Part shown: positions 1 to 6,147 of the stretch, piece after piece
Layout of the letters: the number at the start of each line of letters is the position of its first letter
How positions within the stretch are numbered: position 1 is the first letter of the stretch
Source: Gammaproteobacteria bacterium
GTDB taxonomy: Bacteria; Pseudomonadota; Gammaproteobacteria; UBA6429; Thiohalophilaceae
Direction of reading: 5' to 3'
DNA length: 7,401 nucleotides
NCBI GenBank assembly: GCA_013152045.1
Contig: JAADGZ010000280.1
Location: 1-7,401, forward strand
The notes under the pieces: generated by a model
Told to the model about the DNA's origin: nothing
The model's input: the letters and a program-made list of their open reading frames with translations, nothing else
The model's database searches: none
Made by a program: the position numbers and the translations under genes

Positions 1-17
1 CGGGGTATTAAGTTGTA

Positions 18-96
18 ATCCGCCGATGGGTTTCGCTTCGCTCTACCCATCCTACTGTTTTTCGCTGCAAGCAGCGGGGAATCAAACCCAACGGAT
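18..96. repeat. Intergenic inverted repeats downstream of leuD
   Basis: The 144 bases left of leuD hold no gene but are rich in palindromes. GATGGGT (25-31) and ACCCATC (45-51) form a perfect 7-bp stem with a 13-nt loop. CGCTGC (63-68) and GCAGCG (71-76) form a perfect 6-bp stem. A wider imperfect pair joins 18-33 (atccgccgatgggttt) to 84-96 (aaacccaacggat). On the leuD strand none of these is followed by a T run, so they do not look like a terminator. From memory, a hexamer-rich GATGGGTTTCGCTTCGCTCTACCCATC motif recurs in intergenic DNA of many environmental proteobacteria; that recollection was not checked. leuB, which commonly follows leuCD, may begin beyond the edge. Confidence 0.6.
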
Positions 97-144
97 ATTA
101 AAATAATGTGCACCACATATTGAAGATGAGTAGCTAGTACCTCG

Positions 145-783
145 CTACTGAAACAACCACTGTGCTTCCTGTTTGCGCCGCGCTTCATATGCCCGAATAT
201 CGTCCGTATGCTGCAAAGTCATACCGATGTCATCCAGTCCGTTGAGCAGACAGTATTTGCGAAACGCATCCACATCAAACGAAATCTCACTGCCATCCGG
301 CTTGCGAATAATCTGCGTATCCAGGTCCACGTTAAGCGCATAGCCGGGCGTGGTTTCCACCTCGAGGAACAGACTGTCCACCAGACCCTCTTCCAGCACA
401 ATGGGCAGAAGACCGTTTTTGAAACAGTTGTTAAAAAAGATATCGGCAAAACTCGGGGCGATAATCACCCGGAAGCCATAATCTTCCAATGCCCAGGGCG
501 CGTGTTCACGGCTGGAACCACAACCGAAATTTTCCCGCGCCAGCAAAACCTGCGCGCCCCGATAGCGTTCCTGGTTGAGAACAAAATCCGGGTTCAATCG
601 TCTCTGACTATTATCCATGCCTGGCTCACCATGATCCAGATAACGCCATTCATCAAACAGATTAGGGCCAAACCCCGTACGTTTGATCGATTTCAAAAAC
701 TGTTTGGGGATGATCGCATCGGTGTCCACATTAGGCCGATCCATCGGTGCGACGATCCCGGTAAATATTTTGAATTTTTTCAT
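145..783 (-). CDS. leuD: 3-isopropylmalate dehydratase small subunit
   Basis: LeuD is the small (swivel-domain) subunit of the LeuCD heterodimer, which isomerises 2-isopropylmalate to 3-isopropylmalate through a dehydration and rehydration, the second committed step of leucine synthesis in the cytoplasm. The 212-residue product is slightly longer than the 201-residue E. coli protein, mostly because of an extra stretch near residues 51-62. It keeps the family signatures [13 protein letters not shown] (18-30), [16 protein letters not shown] (84-99) and APSFADIF (109-116). The ATG at 783 is supported by the early alignment to known LeuD N-termini. Its ribosome binding site is only a modest AAGG (795-792), 8 nt upstream. 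It is downstream of leuC on the same strand, but across an unusually wide 115-nt gap. Identity is near certain. Confidence 0.97.
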   Translation of the reverse strand: MKKFKIFTGIVAPMDRPNVDTDAIIPKQFLKSIKRTGFGPNLFDEWRYLDHGEPGMDNSQRRLNPDFVLNQERYRGAQVLLARENFGCGSSREHAPWALEDYGFRVIIAPSFADIFFNNCFKNGLLPIVLEEGLVDSLFLEVETTPGYALNVDLDTQIIRKPDGSEISFDVDAFRKYCLLNGLDDIGMTLQHTDDIRAYEARRKQEAQWLFQ

Positions 784-804
784 TTTTCTAACCTTAAGAT
801 TTTC

Positions 805-890
805 AACGCTAAGGCGCGAAGACGCTAAGGACGCAAAGTTTTATTAGTTTGTTTTCTTTGCGCTTCTCTGTGTCTTTGCACCTCTGCGTT
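805..890. repeat. Dispersed 35-nt-arm inverted repeat, copy 1 (inside leuCD)
   Basis: The left arm at 805-838 and the right arm at 856-890 are imperfect reverse complements of about 34-35 nt, separated by an AT-rich 17-nt loop. Both ends start with AACGC and share GCAAAG-type inner ends, and the arms themselves are built from loosely repeated GCAGAGG/GCGAAGAC-like units. The same arm sequence recurs at 2352-2512 and 7313-7401. In the leuCD transcript the element would fold into a long hairpin between leuC and leuD. There is no T run after it on the minus strand, so it need not terminate transcription. It holds no open reading frame of interest. Confidence 0.85.
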
Positions 891-898
891 AGATTTTT

Positions 899-2317
899 TC
901 ACAAACTCCGCACATCGACAAAATGCCCGGCAACCGCCGCCGCTGCTGCCATCGCCGGACTGACTAAATGCGTGCGTCCGCCCTGCCCCTGACGACCTTC
1001 AAAATTTCTATTGGAGGTTGAAGCACAACGTTCGCCCGGCTCCAGCCGATCCGCGTTCATGGCCAGGCACATAGAGCAACCCGGTTCACGCCATTCGAAT
1101 CCGGCTTCGATAAAAACTTTATCCAAGCCTTCTTCCTCGGCCTGCTGTTTCACCAGCCCGGAGCCTGGTACGACCAGCGCCAATCGGACATTGTCCGCCA
1201 CCTTGCGACCTCTGGCCACTGCAGCAGCGGCACGCAGATCCTCGATGCGTGAATTAGTGCATGAACCAATAAAAGCTTTATCAATAAGAATATCCGTTAT
1301 CGGTGTATTCGCTTCCAGCCCCATGTAGGCTAGCGCCGCCTTCATGCCCTCGCTTTTGACGCTGTCCGACTCGTTCGCCGGATCGGGCACCCGACCATTG
1401 ATAGCGGCCACCATTTCCGGTGAAGTGCCCCAGGTCACCTGTGGGCTGATACCAGCGGCCTCGATCACCACTTCCCTGTCGAACACGGCATCTGCATCGG
1501 AATGCAGGGTTTGCCAGTCGGCTACCGCCTGTTCCCAGAGATCCGCCTTCGGTGCGTAAGGACGGCCTTTGACATAATCGATAGTCTTTTCATCCACCGC
1601 CACCATACCGGCCCGTGCCCCGGCTTCAATCGCCATGTTGCAGAGCGTCATACGGCCTTCGATGGACAGATCCCGAATCGCCTGACCGGCAAATTCAATG
1701 GCGTAACCCGTACCTCCGGCCGTGCCAATCTCGCCAATAATAGCCAGCACAATATCTTTGGCAGTCACCCCCGCAGGCGTCCTCCCCTCAACGCGAATGC
1801 GCATGGATTTGGATTTTTTCTGCACCAGACATTGGGTCGCCAATGCGTGTTCTACTTCTGAAGTGCCGATACCGAAAGCCAGTGCGCCGAAGGCACCGTG
1901 GGTGGAGGTATGAGAATCACCACACACCACAGTCATACCCGGCAGGGTTGCACCTTCTTCCGGACCAATAACATGGACGATACCCTGACGGATATCGTTC
2001 ATGTTAAATTCGGTAATGCCAAATTCTTCACAATTTTTATCGAGCGTCTGCACCTGCAAACGGGAGATGGGATCGGCAATGCCCTCTACCCCGCTGTGAC
2101 GTTCTGCCGCTGTGGTCGGTACATTATGATCCGGGGTAGCCAGATTGGCTTCCACCCGCCAGGGCTGACGTCCCGCCAGACGCAAACCTTCAAAAGCCTG
2201 GGGGGAGGTTACTTCATGCACCAGATGCCGATCGATATAGATCAGGGCAGCGCCATCACCACTGTCGCGCACCACATGGGCATCCCACAATTTGTCATAT
2301 AAAGTTTTGCCAGTCAT
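899..2317 (-). CDS. leuC: 3-isopropylmalate dehydratase large subunit
   Basis: LeuC is the aconitase-family large subunit that carries the [4Fe-4S] cluster and much of the active site of isopropylmalate isomerase. The 472-residue product is close to the 466-residue E. coli protein and follows it throughout. Signatures seen are [16 protein letters not shown] (27-42), [20 protein letters not shown] (132-151), [14 protein letters not shown] (351-364) and PGCSMCLAM (412-420). The three expected cluster ligands are C353, C414 and C417. The ATG at 2317 has a good AAGGAGA site (2332-2326). The gene probably starts from the promoter at 2584-2556, giving a leader of about 230 nt that contains a whole dispersed repeat. 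leuD follows on the same strand. Intact, with no missing key residue. Confidence 0.98.
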   Translation of the reverse strand: MTGKTLYDKLWDAHVVRDSGDGAALIYIDRHLVHEVTSPQAFEGLRLAGRQPWRVEANLATPDHNVPTTAAERHSGVEGIADPISRLQVQTLDKNCEEFGITEFNMNDIRQGIVHVIGPEEGATLPGMTVVCGDSHTSTHGAFGALAFGIGTSEVEHALATQCLVQKKSKSMRIRVEGRTPAGVTAKDIVLAIIGEIGTAGGTGYAIEFAGQAIRDLSIEGRMTLCNMAIEAGARAGMVAVDEKTIDYVKGRPYAPKADLWEQAVADWQTLHSDADAVFDREVVIEAAGISPQVTWGTSPEMVAAINGRVPDPANESDSVKSEGMKAALAYMGLEANTPITDILIDKAFIGSCTNSRIEDLRAAAAVARGRKVADNVRLALVVPGSGLVKQQAEEEGLDKVFIEAGFEWREPGCSMCLAMNADRLEPGERCASTSNRNFEGRQGQGGRTHLVSPAMAAAAAVAGHFVDVRSL

Positions 2318-2366
2318 TTTGCCATTCTCCTTTATTCCAACTTAATTCATCAACACAAAGGCGCGA

Positions 2367-2420
2367 CCGGAGCGAAGCGTAGGAAGTATTGAATGAAACT
2401 CGCAAAGCGAGGTTCTCACG
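2367..2420. other. Short insertion splitting the left arm of repeat copy 2
   Basis: About 54 nt interrupt the left repeat arm. The segment has its own small hairpin, CTCGC (2399-2403) and GCGAG (2407-2411) around AAA, and a GGAGCGAAGCGTAGGA stretch that recalls the GAGCGAAGCG motif (reverse complement of bases 33-43) near the left window edge. I see no flanking target duplication. It may be a second small dispersed element that landed in the first, or simply divergence of the arm. Confidence 0.4.
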
Positions 2421-2442
2421 ATGCAAAGACGCGGAGAAAAAT

Positions 2443-2467
2443 ATTACAAAAATTCCCATTTTGTAAT
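2443..2467 (-). terminator. Possible weak intrinsic terminator or attenuator in leuC leader
   Basis: ATTACAAAA (2443-2451) and TTTTGTAAT (2459-2467) form a perfect 9-bp inverted repeat with a 7-nt loop. Read on the minus strand, the stem is followed by ATTTTTC, giving five consecutive U in RNA. The position, after the proposed leuC promoter and before leuC, would suit attenuation. The stem is AT-rich and therefore weak, and no leucine-rich leader peptide is found upstream, so this may be only the loop of the dispersed repeat. Confidence 0.3.
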
Positions 2468-2546
2468 TCACTGCATATCTCTGCGCCTCTGCGTCTTCGC
2501 GTTCTCTGCGTTCAATTCTCCCGCTTGCAAACATGTGCATTGACAC

Positions 2547-2575
2547 TGGTTATGAATACTAGTCCGAACTATACT
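2547..2575 (+). promoter_or_regulatory. Possible promoter for the LysR-type gene
   Basis: TATACT (2570-2575) is a good -10 candidate, five of six matching TATAAT. The hexamer 17 nt upstream, TGGTTA (2547-2552), is a poor -35. A perfect TTGACA at 2540-2545 is too far away (24 nt) to pair with it in the usual way. If real, the start would fall near 2582, leaving the LysR box downstream of it, which fits self-repression. Weak call. Confidence 0.25.
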
Positions 2576-2584
2576 ATTACTCAA
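2556..2584 (-). promoter_or_regulatory. Probable sigma70-type promoter of leuC(D)
   Basis: On the minus strand, TTGAGT (2584-2579) and TAGTAT (2561-2556) are separated by exactly 17 nt, and each matches the sigma70 consensus at four or more positions. Transcription would begin near 2549. The promoter overlaps the likely divergent promoter of the LysR-type gene, and the LysR box lies just upstream of it. Confidence 0.55.
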
Positions 2585-2606
2585 ATTCATTATTTTTATA
2601 TTTGTC

Positions 2607-2621
2607 ATTCCATATAGGAAT
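2607..2621. promoter_or_regulatory. LysR-type T-N11-A operator
   Basis: ATTCC-ATATA-GGAAT is a perfect 5-bp inverted repeat with a 5-nt centre, and T2608 to A2620 gives an exact T-N11-A box, the classic LysR-family recognition motif. Its centre (2614) is about 65 nt upstream of the inferred leuC start, the usual place for the recognition site of an activated promoter. The same palindrome contains the AGGA ribosome binding site (2616-2619) of the LysR-type gene, so bound regulator could also reduce its own expression. Confidence 0.6.
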
Positions 2622-2628
2622 ACATAGA

Positions 2629-3477
2629 ATGGACATCAGCAGTCTGCAAGCCTTTGTCTGCGTAGCCGAGAGCGGCTCTTTTTCCCGTGCTTCGGAGCAG
2701 CTATATCTGACCCAGCCGGCGGTGAGCAAACGCATTGCAGCGCTGGAGTCAGAACTGAATACTGCTCTGTTCGACCGTATTGGTCGGCATATTTCTCTGA
2801 CTGAAAGCGGCCAGGCTCTGTTGCCCCGCGCCCAGCGTATTCTGCTCGAAATCGAGGATAGCCGCCGCGCCATTGCCAATTTGTCCGGCCAGGTTGGCGG
2901 ACGCCTAAACATCGCCACCAGTCATCACATCGGTCTACATCGACTACCACCGGTGTTGCGTCGTTATACTTCAACTTATCCGCAGGTGGAACTGGATCTG
3001 CGCTTTATCGCATCCGAAGAAGCCTGCCGCGCTATAAGACAGGGTGAGCTGGAGCTGGGCATCATCACCTTGCCGCTGGAATCACCAACGGATCTAAAAA
3101 CAAAGAAAATATGGGATGATCCTCTGGCCTTAGTCAGTAGCACCAGTCATCCCCTGGCAGCAAAAAAATCAGTCAGCCTCAAACAATTACTTGAGCATCC
3201 GGCCATTCTACCCAATCCCGGCACCTACACCCGGGAGATTGTCGAACGTGCGGTTGGACAAGCCATTTCCGTGCGCATGTCCACTAATTATCTGGAAACC
3301 ATAAAAATGCTGGTGAGCATCGGTCTGGGCTGGAGTGTGCTGCCCAAAAATATGCTGGATGCTGAACTAAAAGTTCTGAAGGTTGCCAAATTAGATGTAA
3401 GCCGCAAACTGGGTCTGGTCTGGCATCCCGGACACACTCTGTCAAATGCCGCACAGGCAATGATGGATATGCTCTAA
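2629..3477 (+). CDS. LysR-family transcriptional regulator, probable leuCD regulator
   Basis: This is a 282-residue LysR-type regulator of normal family length. An N-terminal winged helix-turn-helix spans roughly residues 1-60 (SFSRASEQLYLTQPAVSKRIAALE, with the recognition helix near 27-40), followed by a linker helix and a periplasmic-binding-protein-like effector domain from about residue 90. The typical late motif SIGLGWSVLP is at 230-239. The ATG at 2629 is chosen over an upstream in-frame TTG at 2602 because the family start fits and AGGA (2616-2619) is 9 nt upstream. It is divergent from leuC, an arrangement also known in pseudomonads, so control of leuCD is the likely job. The ligand is not visible from sequence; 2-isopropylmalate or another leucine-pathway intermediate is only an inference. 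Confidence 0.93.
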   Translation: MDISSLQAFVCVAESGSFSRASEQLYLTQPAVSKRIAALESELNTALFDRIGRHISLTESGQALLPRAQRILLEIEDSRRAIANLSGQVGGRLNIATSHHIGLHRLPPVLRRYTSTYPQVELDLRFIASEEACRAIRQGELELGIITLPLESPTDLKTKKIWDDPLALVSSTSHPLAAKKSVSLKQLLEHPAILPNPGTYTREIVERAVGQAISVRMSTNYLETIKMLVSIGLGWSVLPKNMLDAELKVLKVAKLDVSRKLGLVWHPGHTLSNAAQAMMDML

Positions 3478-3531
3478 ATAAGTGTTCCGAATTCCTGTTC
3501 AGTCAAAACCGTTCGCCCTGAGATTGTCGAA

Positions 3532-3566
3532 AGGTGAGTCGCTAGCGAGTAGCTTTGTTCTCACCT
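3532..3566. repeat. Nested palindrome upstream of mdh
   Basis: AGGTGAG (3532-3538) and CTCACCT (3560-3566) form a perfect 7-bp stem. Inside the loop, GCTA (3541-3544) and TAGC (3550-3553) form a second stem around GCGAG. It directly follows a GTTCGCCCTGAGATTGTCGA stretch (3511-3530), which from memory resembles a widespread intergenic proteobacterial motif. No T run follows on the plus strand, so a terminator for the LysR-type gene is not supported. Confidence 0.5.
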
Positions 3567-3594
3567 ACACTTTATACAAATAAAGATCACTTCA

Positions 3595-3618
3595 TCACTC
3601 CGGCAGAGGTCGGAATGA
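3595..3618. repeat. Imperfect palindrome just before the mdh ribosome binding site
   Basis: Arms at 3595-3604 (tcactccggc) and 3609-3618 (gtcggaatga) match at eight of ten positions with an AGAG loop, and one of the two mismatches would be a G-U pair in RNA. It ends 9 nt before the AGGAGG site. From memory it resembles the dispersed TCATTCCGGC/GCCGGAATGA intergenic motif. Confidence 0.5.
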
Positions 3619-3627
3619 CCGAACCGC

Positions 3628-3633
3628 AGGAGG
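3628..3633 (+). promoter_or_regulatory. Strong ribosome binding site that fixes the mdh start
   Basis: AGGAGG lies 8 nt before the ATG at 3642. It falls inside any reading frame started at the upstream in-frame TTG (3555) or ATG (3615), and so argues strongly for 3642. Confidence 0.85.
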
Positions 3634-3641
3634 CGAGTAAA

Positions 3642-4565
3642 ATGAAAAAAATAACCATTATCGGTGCCGGTCGTGTCGGTGAATCTACCGCTCAGATCCT
3701 GGCCAAAGAAGAACTTTGCCGGGAACTGATGTTGATCGATATCCATGAAGGCGTGCCACAAGGTGTCGCACTGGATATTCAGGAATCCGCCTCACTGCTG
3801 CGTTTTGATACAAAGGTAAATGGCGATACTGATCCTGCCGCGATGGCCGGTTCCGATATGGTCATTGTCACCGCCGGATTTCCACGCAAACCCGGCATGT
3901 CACGTTCCGATGTGCTTGATGCTAACCTATCCATCATCGATGGTATCGTCGATGCCATGCTGGAACATGCGCCACAGGCGATGCTGCTAATGGTTACCAA
4001 CCCGGTGGATGTGCTGACTTTCCATGCCTGGAAAAAAACTGGCTGGCCGCGAGAACGCGTGTTCGGCCAGTCTGGCGCGTTGGACACCGCACGCATGACC
4101 AGTTTTATCGCAATGGAAACAGGCTATTCCATTAAAGATATTTCCGCGCTGGTGCTCGGTGGGCATGGCGATGCAATGGTGCCGCTGGCGCGCTTCACTG
4201 ATATTTCAGGTATCCCCATCGAAGAGTTTCTCGACTCAGCAACGCTTGAGCAAATTGCACAACGCACCCGTCAGGGCGGCGGGGAAATCCTCGCCCTCAA
4301 ACAGCACAGCAGCGCCTATGACTCACCCGCCGCCGCCATCGCTTCCATGGTCGATGCTATCAGCCATGATCGCCGCCGCATCCTGCCCTGCGTCAGCATT
4401 CTCGATGGCGAATACGGCCAGCATGGGATCGCGATGGGCATACCGGCAGTACTGGATGAAAACGGGCTGGTGAAAATTATCGAATTACATCTAAATGAAC
4501 AGGAACAGGCTGAATTTGAGCGATCGGCAACCATAGTCAAAGAGGACATCGCCCGCTTGCCATAA
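3642..4565 (+). CDS. mdh: NAD-dependent malate dehydrogenase, LDH-like type
   Basis: The product reversibly oxidises (S)-malate to oxaloacetate with NAD in the cytoplasm. At 307 residues it has the usual length of the LDH-like malate dehydrogenases found in Bacillus and Chlorobium, and not the enterobacterial type. The Rossmann motif GAGRVG is at 8-13 and D33 ends the second strand, favouring NAD over NADP. RKPGMSR (82-88) is the malate-type substrate loop, with arginine where lactate dehydrogenases have glutamine. N120 in VTNPVD, D148 and R151 in ALDTARM, and the catalytic H175 in GGHGD are all present. The start is fixed by AGGAGG (3628-3633). The stop overlaps the start of an apparent citrate synthase remnant (TAATG), and mqo lies convergent downstream. 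Confidence 0.95.
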   Translation: MKKITIIGAGRVGESTAQILAKEELCRELMLIDIHEGVPQGVALDIQESASLLRFDTKVNGDTDPAAMAGSDMVIVTAGFPRKPGMSRSDVLDANLSIIDGIVDAMLEHAPQAMLLMVTNPVDVLTFHAWKKTGWPRERVFGQSGALDTARMTSFIAMETGYSIKDISALVLGGHGDAMVPLARFTDISGIPIEEFLDSATLEQIAQRTRQGGGEILALKQHSSAYDSPAAAIASMVDAISHDRRRILPCVSILDGEYGQHGIAMGIPAVLDENGLVKIIELHLNEQEQAEFERSATIVKEDIARLP

Positions 4566-4690
4566 TGAGCAAGGACGCTATCACCATTATCGATAACTGT
4601 AGCGGTTGAGAAATCGAGCTGCCCTTGAAACAGGCCATTCACGGTAACTCTACATCGGTCCTGCACAACGCGACTATGTTTCAATCAAGC
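4565..4690 (+). pseudogene. Probable degraded 5' fragment of a citrate synthase gene
   Basis: An ATG at 4565 overlaps the mdh stop (TAATG) and reads MSKDAITIIDNCSG, then a TGA (4607-4609), then in the same frame EIELPLKQ, HG and SVLHNATMFQSS to about 4690. Many citrate synthases begin with a pattern like xxTITDNRTGKxxELPxKxGxxGxSVxDIxxLY, so about 40 residues appear related across the stop. A single C-to-T change of an arginine CGA would give the TGA, and C12 could come from an arginine CGT in the same way. The rest of a citrate synthase (over 400 residues) is absent, since mqo begins 10 nt further on. The frame agreement across the stop is the main support; the match is short and recalled, not computed. 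Confidence 0.5.
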
Positions 4691-4699
4691 AACGCTGAT

Positions 4700-6058
4700 T
4701 CAGGCGATATTCTTATTACTCAAAGATTGGCGGTCTTCGCCCAGCAAAATTTCAGCAAAGGCCGCTTCATCGATCTGGCAACCCAGATAATCCGCGATAA
4801 TACGCAGATCCCCTTCAGCATTGCCCAGACAGCTGGTCGCACCGGGGGATGGTGTCATGTTGAAGATAATCCCCTCGCCGGTGTCGATTTTCGCTTCGCC
4901 CATGTGCAGCTTGCGCGCCTGCTTGTCGATCATTACCGGACGCACGCCGCCGACTCTGGAAGCAAACTCAAGATCTTTTAATTGCAAGTCAGGAATAATC
5001 TTGCGCGCATCCTGTAAAAATAATCTACGCCGTACAAGCGGCACTTCAAACAACATATTCTTGAAAATGTAATTGCGTATATCGCGCACTTTAAACAGAT
5101 CCCACATTACCCGCATCACATCCAAATCCAGACGCAACACGCGCAGGAATTCCGGCAAAGTTTTGATGTTGTAACGCTCCAGCACCGGTGTCATCAATGC
5201 TGTTGGACCCAAGCGGGATTTATCCTCCACCAGAATATCCGGATCGCCATGAATAGCCGCAAACGGCAGCTTGTCATTTTGTACGGTATACACCTTGCCC
5301 TGTAGCAATTTGGGCACGTAATAAAAACTGCCGGCCATCGGCAAACAAGAATAATTCAATCCATGTCCCATCTGGTGAGCAAACAACAGGCTGTGACCGC
5401 CGGCGCAAACCACCACAAAACGCGCACGATAGCAGCCTTTATTGGTCTCGACCTGGAAGTCCTTACCCGCCCGGCTTATTTTTCCGGCATAGGTGTTCAA
5501 GGCAAGTTCAACCTGTTTGCCCTTTACTGCTTGCGCCTGCTGCACAAACGCTTTAGACAAATCCGCAAAATTCACCGTCGTGTATTCATTAAGAATCGCG
5601 ATAGCATTGATCGCTTCTTTGCGGCCCTTTATAACATGGTGTTCCAGCCCAGCAATCTCATCTCGTAGAATAAAACGCATGGCGGGAAAATCGGCTGAAA
5701 AGGTTTCATAGCGTTGACGTAAAAACTGGCCTTCCTGCTCCCCTACACCAATGACCATTTTCGAATGTTTGAAAAGCCATTGGTCATGATCCGGCAGGCC
5801 CAGACTGAAGTTAACCAGCATACGTGCTGTGCGTTGCACTTCGCGGGCTTTATCCAGTGAATAATTGGTTTCTATATCTCCGCAATGCAGGGTCTGGCTG
5901 TTATTGCGACCGTGCGAATTCACTGTCGCCACATCCGAATATTTTTCCAACAGGGCGATACGTTTCAGATCCGTAAATCGCGCCAACTGATAAAGCAACG
6001 CGGTACCGGATACGCCGCCGCCAATGATCAATACATCATAAACAGCTTGCTTCGCCAT
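4700..6058 (-). CDS. mqo: FAD-dependent malate:quinone oxidoreductase, Helicobacter type
   Basis: This peripheral membrane flavoenzyme oxidises malate to oxaloacetate and passes electrons directly to the quinone pool. The 452-residue product closely resembles the roughly 450-residue Helicobacter pylori enzyme, more than the longer E. coli Mqo. FAD is bound by GGGVSG (13-18) with E38 at the end of the second strand. Shared stretches include NSQTLHCGDIETNYS (53-67), GKVYTVQNDKLPFAAIHGDPD (254-274), RLGPTAL (282-288), RNYIFKNMLFEVP (328-340) and FNMTPSPGATSCL (399-411). No signal peptide or membrane helix is seen. The ATG at 6058 has AGGA 10 nt upstream. It runs towards mdh and follows the transporter gene on the same strand after 89 nt. 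L-2-hydroxyacid oxidase relatives are the main alternative, but the match favours Mqo. Confidence 0.9.
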   Translation of the reverse strand: MAKQAVYDVLIIGGGVSGTALLYQLARFTDLKRIALLEKYSDVATVNSHGRNNSQTLHCGDIETNYSLDKAREVQRTARMLVNFSLGLPDHDQWLFKHSKMVIGVGEQEGQFLRQRYETFSADFPAMRFILRDEIAGLEHHVIKGRKEAINAIAILNEYTTVNFADLSKAFVQQAQAVKGKQVELALNTYAGKISRAGKDFQVETNKGCYRARFVVVCAGGHSLLFAHQMGHGLNYSCLPMAGSFYYVPKLLQGKVYTVQNDKLPFAAIHGDPDILVEDKSRLGPTALMTPVLERYNIKTLPEFLRVLRLDLDVMRVMWDLFKVRDIRNYIFKNMLFEVPLVRRRLFLQDARKIIPDLQLKDLEFASRVGGVRPVMIDKQARKLHMGEAKIDTGEGIIFNMTPSPGATSCLGNAEGDLRIIADYLGCQIDEAAFAEILLGEDRQSLSNKNIA

Positions 6059-6147
6059 TTCAGTTTGTTCCTGTTTTCTTCTAGAATAATAACTGTATCG
6101 ACCATAAGGAGGGATGCTTGAATAAAATCCTTTTTGATTTTAGTGGT

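Larger units (their letters stand above)
2352..2512. repeat. Dispersed inverted repeat, copy 2 (leuC leader), left arm split
   Basis: The right arm at 2478-2512 is an intact 35-nt copy; its reverse complement differs from the arm at 7313-7347 at only about four positions. The left arm is in two pieces: AACACAAAGGCGCGA at 2352-2366, and ATGCAAAGACGCGGAGA ending at 2437. They are separated by about 54 nt that belong to neither arm. The loop carries a further small hairpin (2443-2467). The element lies between the leuC promoter and start codon, so it would be transcribed into the leuC leader. Open frames across this region are low-complexity products of the repeat and do not resemble a protein. 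Confidence 0.8.

Noticed and set aside
129..149. AGTAGC/GCTACT hairpin at the leuD stop codon as a terminator
   Set aside because: A 6-bp stem with no following U tract on the minus strand.
208..828. 206-codon open frame opposite leuD
   Set aside because: It is the antisense shadow of leuD, which has full family signatures on the other strand.
2315..2325. Three-codon frame ATG GCA AAA TGA overlapping the leuC start
   Set aside because: The Shine-Dalgarno site is only one base from that ATG, and so short a frame is expected by chance.
2540..2545. Perfect TTGACA as -35 of the LysR-type gene
   Set aside because: No acceptable -10 hexamer lies 15-19 nt downstream; the nearest good one is 24 nt away.
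2295..2546. 83-codon open frame on the minus strand in the leuC leader
   Set aside because: It crosses the dispersed repeat, is rich in Arg and Glu from the GCAGAG units, overlaps the leuC start, and resembles no protein family.
3555..3641. 29-residue N-terminal extension of malate dehydrogenase from TTG at 3555 or ATG at 3615
   Set aside because: The extension runs through palindromes, the family begins at MKKITIIGAG, and a strong AGGAGG precedes the ATG at 3642.
4625..4981. 118-codon open frame opposite the 3' end of mqo
   Set aside because: Mostly antisense to the conserved C-terminus of Mqo, with no recognisable family or ribosome binding site.
6123..6142. Perfect 7-bp inverted repeat TAAAATC/GATTTTA after the transporter gene, as a terminator
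   Set aside because: The stem is almost all A-T and is followed on the minus strand by TTCAAGC, not a U tract.
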